Below are positions 56,708-64,000 of a DNA stretch of 64,000 bases, one piece after another. Below the pieces are notes generated by a model, which ran no database searches, was not told where the DNA came from, and saw only the letters and a program-made list of their open reading frames with translations. The DNA lies in the NCBI RefSeq assembly GCF_017303295.1, contig NZ_JAFKOK010000019.1, forward strand, positions 1-64,000. Reading direction: 5' to 3'. The stretch is from Rhodobacter sp. NTK016B. GTDB lineage: Bacteria; Pseudomonadota; Alphaproteobacteria; Rhodobacterales; Rhodobacteraceae. A program made the position numbers and the translations under genes. Positions within the stretch are counted from its first letter, which is position 1, and each line of letters opens with the position of its first letter.

Positions 56708-57080
56708 CGTAACGGCAACCAGACGAGGGGCGCACCGGGTTTCGGACCGGCGCCCCTTTGTCATGCAAGCCCCTGAATCAGAGAAAAAATCCGCCAAACT
56801 GTCGCGCTGGTGACACTCGTCTTTCCGGATGCCGATAGCGTCAGGGATACTACCAGCGGCCGGGAGTATGCCGGTGCGGGCGTGGGCCTCCTTGCCAAGA
56901 GGCATGGGGAATGAGGGAGTGTGAGTACGGGCTATTTCAATCCCGGTTTCAGGCCGGTATTCTGCCACGGGTTCGGCGCCCGGCAGAGGTTGGAATGCTC
57001 TTTTTATCTTGTGATACCCGGCGGCTCACGACGCACCGGCCTGACCTTTCCCGGACCACAAGCGCAGCCACGAGCCGCGC
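56708..57080. other. Intergenic region between murA homologue and Crp/Fnr gene
   Basis: Apart from the terminator at 56726-56760, I see nothing. A GTG frame opens at 56921 and overlaps the next gene but has no recognisable features. Confidence 0.45.
56726..56760 (+). terminator. Intrinsic terminator after murA homologue
   Basis: GGGGCGC...CCGG pairs with CCGG...CGCCCC across a GGTTTCGGA-type loop (one bulged A), then TTTG. Confidence 0.75.
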
Positions 57081-57746
57081 ATGATCCAGCAAAGCCATCT
57101 TCACCTGCTCGCCCAAGCCGACATGCTGGTCGGTGTTCCCACCGAACAGCGCAAGGCCCTGTTGGCCGAATGCCCGGTCAGTTCGTATCACAGCGCCACG
57201 CCAATCCTGCATCAGGGCGAACGCGCGAACGGGTGCTTCATCGTCGTGCGCGGACGGGTCGAGATCAGCTATATCGATCCGCAGGGCAATGCCGTGATCA
57301 TCCATGTCGCCAGCACCGGCGAGGTCGTGGGCGAGGTCGAAGCGCTGTCCGAACGCCCCTGTGCCGCCACCTGCACGGCGCTGCCCAACACCACCGTGAT
57401 CTATTGCAGCACCGAGGCCCTGCATCGCCATATCCCGGCGCGCATCCTGATCACCAATCTGGCCGCGATCCTGCATGACCGCCTGACGCGCGATAACCGG
57501 CTGCGCGCGATTGGCCAGTTCTATTCCGCCGAAGAGCGTATCCGCCTGTATCTCGACCAGTTCACCACGCCCGATCACCCCGAAACCCGGCTTAGCCAGG
57601 CGTATCTGGCCACGCTTGTGGGCTGCTCGCGGCAAAAGGTGAATCGGGTGTTGGGCGATCTGCGGCGCGACGGGATCATCGCGCTCGAGCGCAACACGAT
57701 CCGCGTGCTCGACCGCGCGCGGCTGGCGGCCGGCACGCCGGAATAG
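57081..57746 (+). CDS. Crp/Fnr family transcriptional regulator
   Basis: The 221-aa regulator has a cyclic-nucleotide-type beta-roll (HQGERANGCFIVVRGRVEISYI, about residues 40-70), a dimer helix and a C-terminal Crp HTH (RLSQAYLATLVGCSRQKVNRVLGDL, about 170-195). It lacks the N-terminal cysteine cluster of oxygen-sensing Fnr. The ligand is not evident. It is convergent with thrS, sharing the hairpin at 57765-57792. Confidence 0.9.
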   Translation: MIQQSHLHLLAQADMLVGVPTEQRKALLAECPVSSYHSATPILHQGERANGCFIVVRGRVEISYIDPQGNAVIIHVASTGEVVGEVEALSERPCAATCTALPNTTVIYCSTEALHRHIPARILITNLAAILHDRLTRDNRLRAIGQFYSAEERIRLYLDQFTTPDHPETRLSQAYLATLVGCSRQKVNRVLGDLRRDGIIALERNTIRVLDRARLAAGTPE

Positions 57747-57764
57747 AGACGGGCGGAACAGAAA

Positions 57765-57792
57765 CGGGGCCGAAGGTTTCCCCCCGGCCCCG
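57765..57792. terminator. Shared hairpin between convergent Crp/Fnr gene and thrS
   Basis: CGGGGCCG/CGGCCCCG, an 8-bp perfect stem, 19 bp past the regulator stop and 42 bp past the thrS stop. It lacks a T-tract on either side, but AAC/GTT pairs extend it. Confidence 0.6.
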
Positions 57793-57833
57793 CTGTTCTG
57801 TTGGCGCTCCGCCCCCCAAAGAGGCCCCGCAGG

Positions 57834-59780
57834 TCAGTGCATGTCGGGCGGGGTCGCTTCGGCTTTCAGATCGGCCACCAGCGCGTCCAGCGACGCGGTC
57901 TGCGTCTTGTTTTCGCCCAGACGACGTACCGACACCGTGCGTTCGGCCACTTCGCGCCCGCCCACGGCCAGGATCACCGGCACCTTGGCCAGCGAATGCT
58001 CGCGAACCTTGTAGTTGATCTTCTCGTTGCGGATATCGGCCTCGGCGCGCAGACCGGCCTTTTGCAACGCCGCCACGACCTCGTGCACGTAATCGTCGGC
58101 CTCGGACACGATCGAGGCCACGACCACCTGTTGCGGCGCCAGCCACAGCGGCAGCTTGCCCGAGTAGTTCTCGATCAGAATACCAATGAAACGCTCGAAC
58201 GAGCCGACACAGGCGCGGTGCAGCATGATCGGACGATGCTTCGCGCCATCGGCGCCGATATAGCTGGCATCCAGCCGCTCGGGCAGGTTCGGATCGACCT
58301 GGAACGTACCGCATTGCCAGTCGCGACCGATCGCATCAGTCAGGACGAATTCCAGCTTCGGCCCGTAGAATGCGCCCTCGCCTTCGAAAATCTCATAGGC
58401 ATAGCCCGCCGCCGTGACCGCGTCGGCCAGCGCGGATTCGGCATAGTCCCAGCTTTCCTCTGTGCCGATGCGCTTTTCGGGGCGCGTGGACAGCTTGATG
58501 CGCCACTTGTCGAACCCGAGCTCAGCATAGACATCGGCAAGGAACTCGATGAAGCGCTTGGCCTCGCCCTCGATCTGGTCCTCGGTACAGAAGATATGCC
58601 CGTCATCCTGCGTGAAGCCGCGCACCCGCATGATACCATGCAAGGCGCCCGAGGGTTCGTAGCGCGCGCACGAGCCGAACTCGGCCATGCGCAGCGGCAG
58701 ATCGCGATAGGATTTCAGCCCGTGGTTGAAGATCTGCACATGGCAGGGGCAGTTCATAGGCTTCAGGGCGTTGATGGTCTTTTCCTTCGCGCCTTCCTCG
58801 TCCACCTCGACGATGAACATGTTCTCGCGGTAGTTCTCCCAATGCCCCGAGGCTTCCCACAGGTTGCGGTTCACCACCTGCGGTGTGTTCACCTCGACAT
58901 AGCCACCCAAGCGCTGCTTGCGGCGCATGTAATCTTGCAGCGTGGCATAAATCGTCCAGCCATTCGGGTGCCAGAAGATCTGGCCGGGCGCCTCTTCCTG
59001 CATGTGGAAAAGGTCCATCTCGCGGCCCAGCTTGCGGTGGTCGCGCTTGGCGGCCTCTTCCAGCATATGCATATGCGCCTTCAGATCGTCGCGCGATTTG
59101 AACGCCACACCATAGATCCGCTGCAGCATCGGGCGCGAGGAATCGCCCAGCCAATAGGCCCCGGCGACATGCGTCAGCTTGAACGCATCGGCCGGAACCT
59201 GACCCGTATGCTGCAGATGCGGCCCGCGGCACAGATCCTGCCAGTCGCCGTGCCAGTACATCCGCAGATCCTGATCCTCGGGGATGCGGTTGACCAGCTC
59301 GACCTTGTAGGGCTCGCCCGTTTTCTCATAGTGGGCGATGGCATAGGCGCGCGACCAGACTTCCGTCTTCACGGCCTCGCGGGCGTTGATGATCTTCTTC
59401 ATCTCGGCTTCGATCGCGCCCAGATCATCGGGCGTGAAGGGCTCGGCGCGGTCGAAATCGTAGAACCAGCCGTAATCGCGCACCGGTCCGATCGTGACCT
59501 TGGTGTCGGGCCACAGCGCCTGCACCGCGCGCGCCATGATATGCGCCAGATCGTGGCGGATCAGTTCCAACGCCGGGCCGTCATCCTTCATCGTGTTGAT
59601 CGAGATATTCGCATCGGCCTTGATCGGCCATTGCAGATCCCAGTGCTCACCATTCACCTGCGCCGAGATCGCGGCCTTGGCCAGCGACGGCGCAATCGAC
59701 TTGGCGACCTCGGCGGGCGTAATGCCGGCCTCGTAATCGCGCACATTGCCATCGGGGAATCTCAGGGAAATCTGGCTCAT
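57834..59780 (-). CDS. thrS: Threonyl-tRNA synthetase
   Basis: The 648-aa class II synthetase has the TGS domain (residues ~1-63, [20 protein letters not shown]), the editing domain with [10 protein letters not shown] and the cysteine site in [14 protein letters not shown], the catalytic core with [15 protein letters not shown] and [21 protein letters not shown], and a C-terminal anticodon domain. The ATG at 59780 with GGAGCATGGCC fits the family start; the frame is open to 59918. It is divergent from the Tag-like gene. Confidence 0.96.
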   Translation of the reverse strand: MSQISLRFPDGNVRDYEAGITPAEVAKSIAPSLAKAAISAQVNGEHWDLQWPIKADANISINTMKDDGPALELIRHDLAHIMARAVQALWPDTKVTIGPVRDYGWFYDFDRAEPFTPDDLGAIEAEMKKIINAREAVKTEVWSRAYAIAHYEKTGEPYKVELVNRIPEDQDLRMYWHGDWQDLCRGPHLQHTGQVPADAFKLTHVAGAYWLGDSSRPMLQRIYGVAFKSRDDLKAHMHMLEEAAKRDHRKLGREMDLFHMQEEAPGQIFWHPNGWTIYATLQDYMRRKQRLGGYVEVNTPQVVNRNLWEASGHWENYRENMFIVEVDEEGAKEKTINALKPMNCPCHVQIFNHGLKSYRDLPLRMAEFGSCARYEPSGALHGIMRVRGFTQDDGHIFCTEDQIEGEAKRFIEFLADVYAELGFDKWRIKLSTRPEKRIGTEESWDYAESALADAVTAAGYAYEIFEGEGAFYGPKLEFVLTDAIGRDWQCGTFQVDPNLPERLDASYIGADGAKHRPIMLHRACVGSFERFIGILIENYSGKLPLWLAPQQVVVASIVSEADDYVHEVVAALQKAGLRAEADIRNEKINYKVREHSLAKVPVILAVGGREVAERTVSVRRLGENKTQTASLDALVADLKAEATPPDMH

Positions 59781-59916
59781 CGGCCATGCTCCTCGTCGTT
59801 CTGGCGCCCACGGAACGCCCGGTTGCGGGTTATGTCGGAGCGCTTCTTGCTCCGCGCAGAGACGCTTGTCAATCGCCCCGTCGCCGCGCAGGATCGCCCT
59901 GCGACAGGAGGGCACC

Positions 59917-60582
59917 ATGCGCAGCTATGACGAAATCCTGGCCATCGCGGCCGACAGGAAGGGCGGCTTCGACGCGGTTCTGGCCGAGATCCCCAGCCCC
60001 AAAAGCGCGGACGACCTTGCGGCCATCCCCGAGGATCGCTGGCTTGCGGCCTTCGCGCGCGGCATCCTGCAGGCAGGGATCAGCTGGAAAGTGGTCGACG
60101 CGAAATGGCCTGGTATCGAAGAGGCGTTCCTGCAATTCGACGTCACCGCCCTCGCCTTCCAGCCGCCGGGATGGGAAGACGATCTGTGCACCGATACCCG
60201 CATCATCCGCTCGCCGCCCAAGGTGCGCGCGATCTTGCACAATGCCGATCTCATCCGCCGGGTGCGCGACGAAAGCGGCAGTTTCGGGCGGCGCATCGGC
60301 GACTGGCCCGAAGAGGATTTCGCGGGCCTTCTGCAATGGCTGCAGGCCGAGGGCGCGCGACTGGGCGGCAATACCGGCGCCTATGCGCTGCGCTATCTGG
60401 GCAAGGACGGCTTCCTGATGACGCGCGATGTGGTGGCGCGGCTGGTGGCCGAAGGGGTGGTCGACAAGGCGCCCACCTCCAAGAAGGGCTGGGCCGCCGT
60501 TCAGGACGCGTTCAACACGTGGCGGCTGCAATCGGGTCAGACCTTGACGACGATCAGCCGGGTTCTGGCGCAGTCGCTGTAG
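59917..60582 (+). CDS. DNA-3-methyladenine glycosylase I-like (HhH family)
   Basis: The 221-aa protein resembles Tag/HhH-GPD glycosylases: [29 protein letters not shown] (compare the FQAGLSW region of Tag), [15 protein letters not shown] and [17 protein letters not shown]. The zinc-binding Cys/His ends of E. coli Tag are not seen. CAGGAGG precedes the ATG. Its stop codon lies within the REP-like inverted repeat. It would remove alkylated bases, complementing the AAG enzyme at 25174. Confidence 0.8.
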   Translation: MRSYDEILAIAADRKGGFDAVLAEIPSPKSADDLAAIPEDRWLAAFARGILQAGISWKVVDAKWPGIEEAFLQFDVTALAFQPPGWEDDLCTDTRIIRSPPKVRAILHNADLIRRVRDESGSFGRRIGDWPEEDFAGLLQWLQAEGARLGGNTGAYALRYLGKDGFLMTRDVVARLVAEGVVDKAPTSKKGWAAVQDAFNTWRLQSGQTLTTISRVLAQSL

Positions 60583-60653
60583 GGTGCGTGCTCGGCACGC
60601 ACCACGTGCCGGAGGGCGCCGGAGCGGTGCGTGCACAGCACGCACCCTACAGC
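60576..60653. repeat. REP-like hairpin doublet (BIME-like)
   Basis: GCTGTAGGGTGCGTGCT at 60576-60592 is exactly inverted at 60637-60653 (17 of 17). Each arm also folds alone: GGTGCGTG-CTCGG-CACGCACC (60583-60603) and GGTGCGTGC-ACA-GCACGCACC (60626-60646). The layout is that of two REP units in opposite orientation. It overlaps the stop codon of the Tag-like gene. Confidence 0.88.
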
Positions 60654-60716
60654 CGCCGCCCCCGGTTGCACCCGCGCGCGCGCCATGCATCATGACGGCA
60701 AAGCAAGGAGACAGGG

Positions 60717-61529
60717 ATGCCCGATGTCGACTGGACCCGCCTGAAGGCGCATGAGCTGCGCGCGCTGGCCGCAAGCAACGCGGTGGTGATCCTGCCGATC
60801 GCCTCGATCGAGCAGCACGGCCCCCATCTGCCGGTGATGACCGACACGCGGCTGGGCCACGAGATCGCCCTGCGCGCCGCCCGCAAATCCGTCGCCGGTG
60901 GGCGCCCGACCGTGGTGGCCCCCGTCGTCTGGTCGGGCCTCTCCGAGCACCACATGCCCTATGGCGGCACGCTTACGCTCAGCCACGCGACCTTCCGCGC
61001 CGTGATCGCCGATTTGATCGACGCGCTCACCCGTCACGGGTTCCGCGACATCCTGATTTCCAACAGCCATGGCGGCAACCAGATCGCCATGCAGCAGATC
61101 TGCGACGAACTCGCGCCGAAAAGCCCCGCCACCCTCGTCGCCACCACCTATGTCTCGGAAGCGGGCGAAAGCCTGTCACGGCATTGCGAAGACCAGCCCG
61201 GCGTGATGCATGCGGGCGAAGCCGAGACCTCGATGATGATGGTCTGCGAACCCGATCTCGTCGACACGTCCGAGCTGGACACGCTCACCCAGGCGATGGA
61301 CGGCGCGCGGTTTCTGAAGGCCGGAACCGCGAGCTACCGCTGGCGCCCGTTCCAGCATGTCACCGCCAACGGCGTCGTCGGCAATCCGACCCGCGCCAGC
61401 GCCCGGAAGGGCGAAGCGATGCTCGAAGCCGGCGCCGAGGCGCTGGCGAAACTGATCCTCGATCCTGAAACCTGGGCCCCCGTCGACGACATCCGCGGCC
61501 CGGGCACGAAAGGCATTCCCTTCCAATGA
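60717..61529 (+). CDS. Creatininase family amidohydrolase
   Basis: The 270-aa metal-dependent hydrolase has the family signatures ASIEQHGPHLPVMTDTRL (metal ligands Glu, His and Asp), SNSHGGN and HAGEAETSMMM. Relatives include creatininase and a formamidopyrimidine amidohydrolase-like group. The substrate is unknown. AAGGAGACAGGG precedes the ATG. It overlaps the next hydrolase gene by ATGA. Confidence 0.9.
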   Translation: MPDVDWTRLKAHELRALAASNAVVILPIASIEQHGPHLPVMTDTRLGHEIALRAARKSVAGGRPTVVAPVVWSGLSEHHMPYGGTLTLSHATFRAVIADLIDALTRHGFRDILISNSHGGNQIAMQQICDELAPKSPATLVATTYVSEAGESLSRHCEDQPGVMHAGEAETSMMMVCEPDLVDTSELDTLTQAMDGARFLKAGTASYRWRPFQHVTANGVVGNPTRASARKGEAMLEAGAEALAKLILDPETWAPVDDIRGPGTKGIPFQ

Positions 61530-62278
61530 CCGACTATCTCACCACCCCGCAGGGCCGCCGCCTTGCCTATGTTCAGACACCTGGTAATGGCCCAGATACC
61601 GGCCCTGGCATCGTCTTCCTCGGCGGCTTCAAATCCGACATGACCGGGACGAAGGCGCAGTTTCTCGAACACTGGGCCAAGCAGAACGGCCGTCCCTTCC
61701 TGCGCTTTGACTATTCCGGCCACGGCCAGTCGTCGGAAGACTTCCTCGACGGTGCGATCGGCGACTGGTTCGAAGACGCGCTGGCCGCGATCACCGTGCT
61801 TACGACCGGCAAACAGGTGCTGGTGGGGTCGTCGATGGGCGGCTGGATCTCGCTCCTCTGCGCCCGCGCGATCCCCGAACGTGTCGCAGCGCTGGTCGGC
61901 ATCGCCGCCGCTCCGGATTTCACCGAGGATTCGATGTGGGCGGGCTTCAGCGAGGCCCAGCGCCATGAACTCTCGACCAAGGGACAGGTCGCACTGCCGT
62001 CGGAATATGACGACGGCCCCTATGTCATCACCCGCCGCCTGATCGAGGACGGCCGCACCCGGCTGGTCCTGCGCGATCCGCTGCCCCTGCCCTTTCCGGT
62101 GCGGCTGCTTCAGGGCACGGCGGATGAAGACGTGCCTCCCTCGGTCGCGCTCAGGCTCCTCGATCATGCCGAGGGCCCCGATATCCGACTGACGCTGGTC
62201 AAGGGCGCCGATCATAGGTTTTCCGAGCCCGACAATCTGTCGCTTCTGGCCCGGACGCTCGAGACGTTGCCGCTCTGA
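61526..62278 (+). CDS. Alpha/beta hydrolase (serine hydrolase)
   Basis: The 250-aa hydrolase has oxyanion/loop FLGGFKSDMTGTKA, the nucleophile elbow VGSSMGGW (Ser), the Asp in DEDVPPSVALRL and the His in KGADHRFSEPDN. It resembles ABHD10-type acyl-protein thioesterases or esterases. It is translationally coupled to the creatininase-family gene, which suggests a joint amide/ester catabolic step. Confidence 0.87.
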   Translation: MTDYLTTPQGRRLAYVQTPGNGPDTGPGIVFLGGFKSDMTGTKAQFLEHWAKQNGRPFLRFDYSGHGQSSEDFLDGAIGDWFEDALAAITVLTTGKQVLVGSSMGGWISLLCARAIPERVAALVGIAAAPDFTEDSMWAGFSEAQRHELSTKGQVALPSEYDDGPYVITRRLIEDGRTRLVLRDPLPLPFPVRLLQGTADEDVPPSVALRLLDHAEGPDIRLTLVKGADHRFSEPDNLSLLARTLETLPL

Positions 62279-62320
62279 GCCGCCCCTGCCACCCTTGGCC
62301 GGGTGCCCGCGCACCCTGCC

Positions 62321-62350
62321 CTTTCACTTTGCCGAAAAATACTCATCCTC
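62321..62350 (-). repeat. Intergenic repeat element, copy 3 (core)
   Basis: On the minus strand the core reads GAGGATGAGTATTTTTCGG followed by CAAAGTGAAAG, matching the core at 14893-14921 and 51119-51147. A GGGTGC-rich inverted repeat sits beside it (62296-62316). Confidence 0.55.
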
Positions 62351-62423
62351 CCTCGCCGCAGACGATGACGCCGGGCCCAACCCTTGACGCCGCCGCCCCT
62401 CTTGCCGCATGAGAAGGCCGTGC

Positions 62424-62500
62424 GGTCCCGTAGCTCAGCTGGATAGAGCGGCTGCCTTCTAAGCAGTTGGTCAGGGGTTCGAGTCCTCTCGGGATCGCCA
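62424..62500 (+). tRNA. tRNA-Arg (anticodon TCT)
   Basis: The 77-nt cloverleaf has acceptor GGTCCCG/CGGGATC with one G-T pair, D-arm TAGCTCAGCTGGATAGAGC, anticodon loop CTTCTAA (TCT at 62458-62460) closed by GCTGC/GCAGT, T-loop GGTTCGAGTCC and an encoded CCA end. It reads AGA arginine codons. The integrase gene lies immediately downstream, so its 3' end is the likely attachment site. Confidence 0.97.
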
Positions 62501-62523
62501 CACCCTTCATAGTGCCTTGATAA
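62480..62523. other. Probable attachment site (attL) at the 3' end of tRNA-Arg
   Basis: The tRNA 3' segment GTTCGAGTCCTCTCGGGATC and the following bases adjoin a convergently placed tyrosine integrase. Such integrases usually recombine within the T-arm and acceptor 3' end. The second copy (attR) would lie to the right, outside the window. Confidence 0.55.
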
Positions 62524-63627
62524 TCAAGCGTTTTTAGAAGTTTTACACTCTGGGGCCGGGTGTTTTACATCGTTCTGTAGATGTTCTTCGCCCATAACCT
62601 GCCGCCGGCGGTCCGCCGTCGCGGTGTAATGCTCGGCCTCGCGCAGCGTTTTGTGGCCGCCCCAAGACATGATTGCCTGAGTCGATCCGCCCGCTTCGGC
62701 GATCGCTGTCAGGCGTCCGGCGCGCAGCCCGTGGGCTGTCTTACCCTCGATCTTCGCCTCGCGCGCGGCGATGCTGATCAGATTGGACAGGCCCTTGCCG
62801 GACCGAGCTTTGCCGGCCCGGGTCCCCAGCATCATGAACCCGCCCGGCGCCACGGCGCGAACGGCGGTGATCGCCTCAGCCCGCGCCTGCTCCCAGCCAC
62901 GGGCCCATGCCGGCAGGGGCGAAGTCCAGGGCACATACGCCATTCCGCCCGTCTTGCCCTGCCGGAAGGCCAGCACTCCGTCCGGACTGACATGCGCCCA
63001 AGCCATGGTCGCTGCATCGTCAACGCGGCACCCGGCCCACCAGATCAGCTCGAAACAGCCACGCGCCGTTGTGCCGATCGGCCAGCGCTTCCGGAACTTC
63101 TCGATCTCGGTTTCGGTCCATGGCGCCCGGTCTTTGGTGTTCTCGACCTGCTTCTTGATCCCGACGCTCGGATCGACATCGATCCAGCCACGCGTCACGC
63201 TATGAGAGAAAACCAGCCGCCAGGCGCGCAGCCTCTTGTTCGACTGGATCGGCGCCAGCTTGCCCAGATCCGCGCGGATGTGCTTCGTCAGGATCTTTGC
63301 CAGTGCGAGATCACCGTAATCGGCGCGGATCGCGTCAAACTCCCGGCGCATCATCGCGCGGTAGCCTTCCGACAGGCTCGCGAATTTGTGGCCACCAGCC
63401 GTGTCTTGGACCGCGTGGGCCAGCGTTCCCGTCGCCGCCGCGCCTTTTGCTGGACGCGGTGCCAGCGCTTCCTGGGCGGCCCATGCCTCGATGAACGCCG
63501 GATGCGTCTCTGGCAGGTCAGGCAAGAGGGCACGGGTGACGCGGTGATAGCGGTAGATCTTCCCGCGGCGCGTGATCCGATGGACGCGAGGCAGTTTCAC
63601 CGCGTGATCCCGAAGGCCCTGTCGCAT
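62524..63627 (-). CDS. int: Tyrosine-type site-specific integrase
   Basis: The 367-aa recombinase has an N-terminal SAM-like core-binding domain (about residues 85-170, KILTKHIRADLGKLAPIQSNKRLRAW region) and a C-terminal catalytic domain with the Arg in WWAGCRVDDAATM, the beta-hairpin Lys in RQGKTGGMAY, HGLR in KTAHGLRAGRLT, GGH in SWGGHKTLREAEHY and the Tyr nucleophile at EHYT. The catalytic set looks complete. It is convergent with tRNA-Arg and overlaps the excisionase-like gene. Confidence 0.93.
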   Translation of the reverse strand: MRQGLRDHAVKLPRVHRITRRGKIYRYHRVTRALLPDLPETHPAFIEAWAAQEALAPRPAKGAAATGTLAHAVQDTAGGHKFASLSEGYRAMMRREFDAIRADYGDLALAKILTKHIRADLGKLAPIQSNKRLRAWRLVFSHSVTRGWIDVDPSVGIKKQVENTKDRAPWTETEIEKFRKRWPIGTTARGCFELIWWAGCRVDDAATMAWAHVSPDGVLAFRQGKTGGMAYVPWTSPLPAWARGWEQARAEAITAVRAVAPGGFMMLGTRAGKARSGKGLSNLISIAAREAKIEGKTAHGLRAGRLTAIAEAGGSTQAIMSWGGHKTLREAEHYTATADRRRQVMGEEHLQNDVKHPAPECKTSKNA

Positions 63628-63842
63628 GCCGCCGCGTCCTCATCCCCTTGGCTGTCCCCTTCATAGGGCAGCTCGGACGCATAAGCGTCAAGGTCGAGAC
63701 GGTCATACAGCCGTTTCGCGCCCAGCTCTTTGCGCGGGATATTCAGCGTGGCGAGCTTCGACGCGGACACGCCAAGATAGGCCGCTGCCTCCGGGGCTGG
63801 CAGCAAACGCGGCACGAAAGTGATGCCAGCGCGGGCAGTCAT
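63597..63842 (-). CDS. Small excisionase/AlpA-like HTH protein
   Basis: The 81-aa protein has a MerR/excisionase-type HTH: LLPAPEAAAYLGVSASKLATL, then IPRKELGAKRLYDRLDLDAY, where the conserved RLYDR-LD pattern marks the wing. It overlaps the integrase start by 31 bp and the upstream gene by ATGA. It probably controls recombination direction of the element. Confidence 0.82.
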   Translation of the reverse strand: MTARAGITFVPRLLPAPEAAAYLGVSASKLATLNIPRKELGAKRLYDRLDLDAYASELPYEGDSQGDEDAAACDRAFGITR

Positions 63843-64000
63843 TTTGACGGTCCCATGTGCAAAACCGACAGACCGTCGAGGAAATCGGGAAACGAAATGT
63901 CTCGGCCGAGGGCGTCACGGCAGGCCTTGAACGCCATATACTTGGCCTTCCCGGCGTTTTCGGCCTCAAAGGTCGCCCCGTCGAACCAGCGAGGAGTGAT
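63839..64000 (-). CDS. Truncated gene of the integrated element (C-terminal 53 residues)
   Basis: An open frame enters from the right edge and ends in a TGA that overlaps the excisionase-like start (ATGA). The visible C-terminus (starting ITPRWFDGATFEAENAG) is not recognised. A start could lie outside the window. Coupling to the excisionase-like gene is the main support. Confidence 0.6.
   Translation of the reverse strand: MTPRWFDGATFEAENAGKAKYMAFKACRDALGRDISFPDFLDGLSVLHMGPSK

Noticed and set aside
56921-57478. GTG-started frame overlapping the Crp/Fnr gene
   Set aside because: It is Arg/Pro/His-rich shadow coding with no ribosome site, and the overlapping frame is clearly a regulator.
57801-59930. 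709-aa plus-strand frame
   Set aside because: It is antisense to thrS.

Overview
The window is a GC-rich chromosomal segment of an alphaproteobacterium, almost certainly from the Rhodobacterales (Rhodobacter/Paracoccus/Roseobacter relatives). The signs are an RpoHII-like sigma factor, DUF2125 and DUF4167 proteins, a complete sorbitol/mannitol (smo/mtlK) operon laid out as in Rhodobacter sphaeroides, and an intergenic repeat with a core resembling 'CCCGAGGATATTT...CAAAG' in three places. Genes are tightly packed and many neighbours overlap by ATGA. The assignment is inferred from protein families and gene order, not from a database search.

Layout. 1-5.1 kb: a MotB-like coiled-coil protein with 96-bp tandem repeats (cut by the left edge), its MotA/ExbB-like partner, a ChaC cyclotransferase, a DUF2125 protein and a VanZ-like protein. 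5.4-8.2 kb: rpoH, divergent from a MarR regulator with a C-terminal cysteine cluster, then an ornithine-cyclodeaminase-family enzyme. 8.2-11.5 kb: an ABC exporter divergent from a membrane-bound LytTR regulator, and a small periplasmic protein. 11.7-17 kb: surE-pcm-nlpD and prfA-prmC. 17.1-22.7 kb: DUF4167, dnaG, rpoD and a small coupled ORF. 22.8-25.7 kb: two tiny charged proteins, a DoxX protein, a putative orphan PD-(D/E)XK protein, yjbQ and an alkyladenine glycosylase. 25.7-32.1 kb: cytochrome bd maturation and structural genes cydDC-cydAB-cydX. 32.2-42 kb: a SorC regulator and the polyol ABC transporter/catabolic operon ending in HAD and FGGY genes. 42-44.5 kb: a LysR regulator with two tandem DNA-binding domains, divergent from a serine-hydroxymethyltransferase-like PLP enzyme. 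44.6-53.4 kb: AsmA, PlsC-CdsA, a crotonase, an FMN-binding GltS-like protein, rimO and an alpha/beta hydrolase. 53.7-57.7 kb: DUF1330, hisB, hisH, a MurA homologue whose catalytic Cys is Asp, and a Crp/Fnr regulator. 57.8-62.3 kb: thrS, a Tag-like glycosylase, a REP-like hairpin doublet, a creatininase-family enzyme and an alpha/beta hydrolase. 62.4-64 kb: tRNA-Arg(TCT) followed by a tyrosine integrase, an excisionase-like gene and a truncated gene. This is the left end of an integrated element running out of the window.

Most of the segment is housekeeping or catabolic core. The most unusual points are the tandem-HTH LysR/SHMT-like pair, the Cys-to-Asp MurA homologue, the cysteine-rich MarR next to rpoH, the 96-bp coding repeats, the REP-like doublet and the tRNA-borne element.
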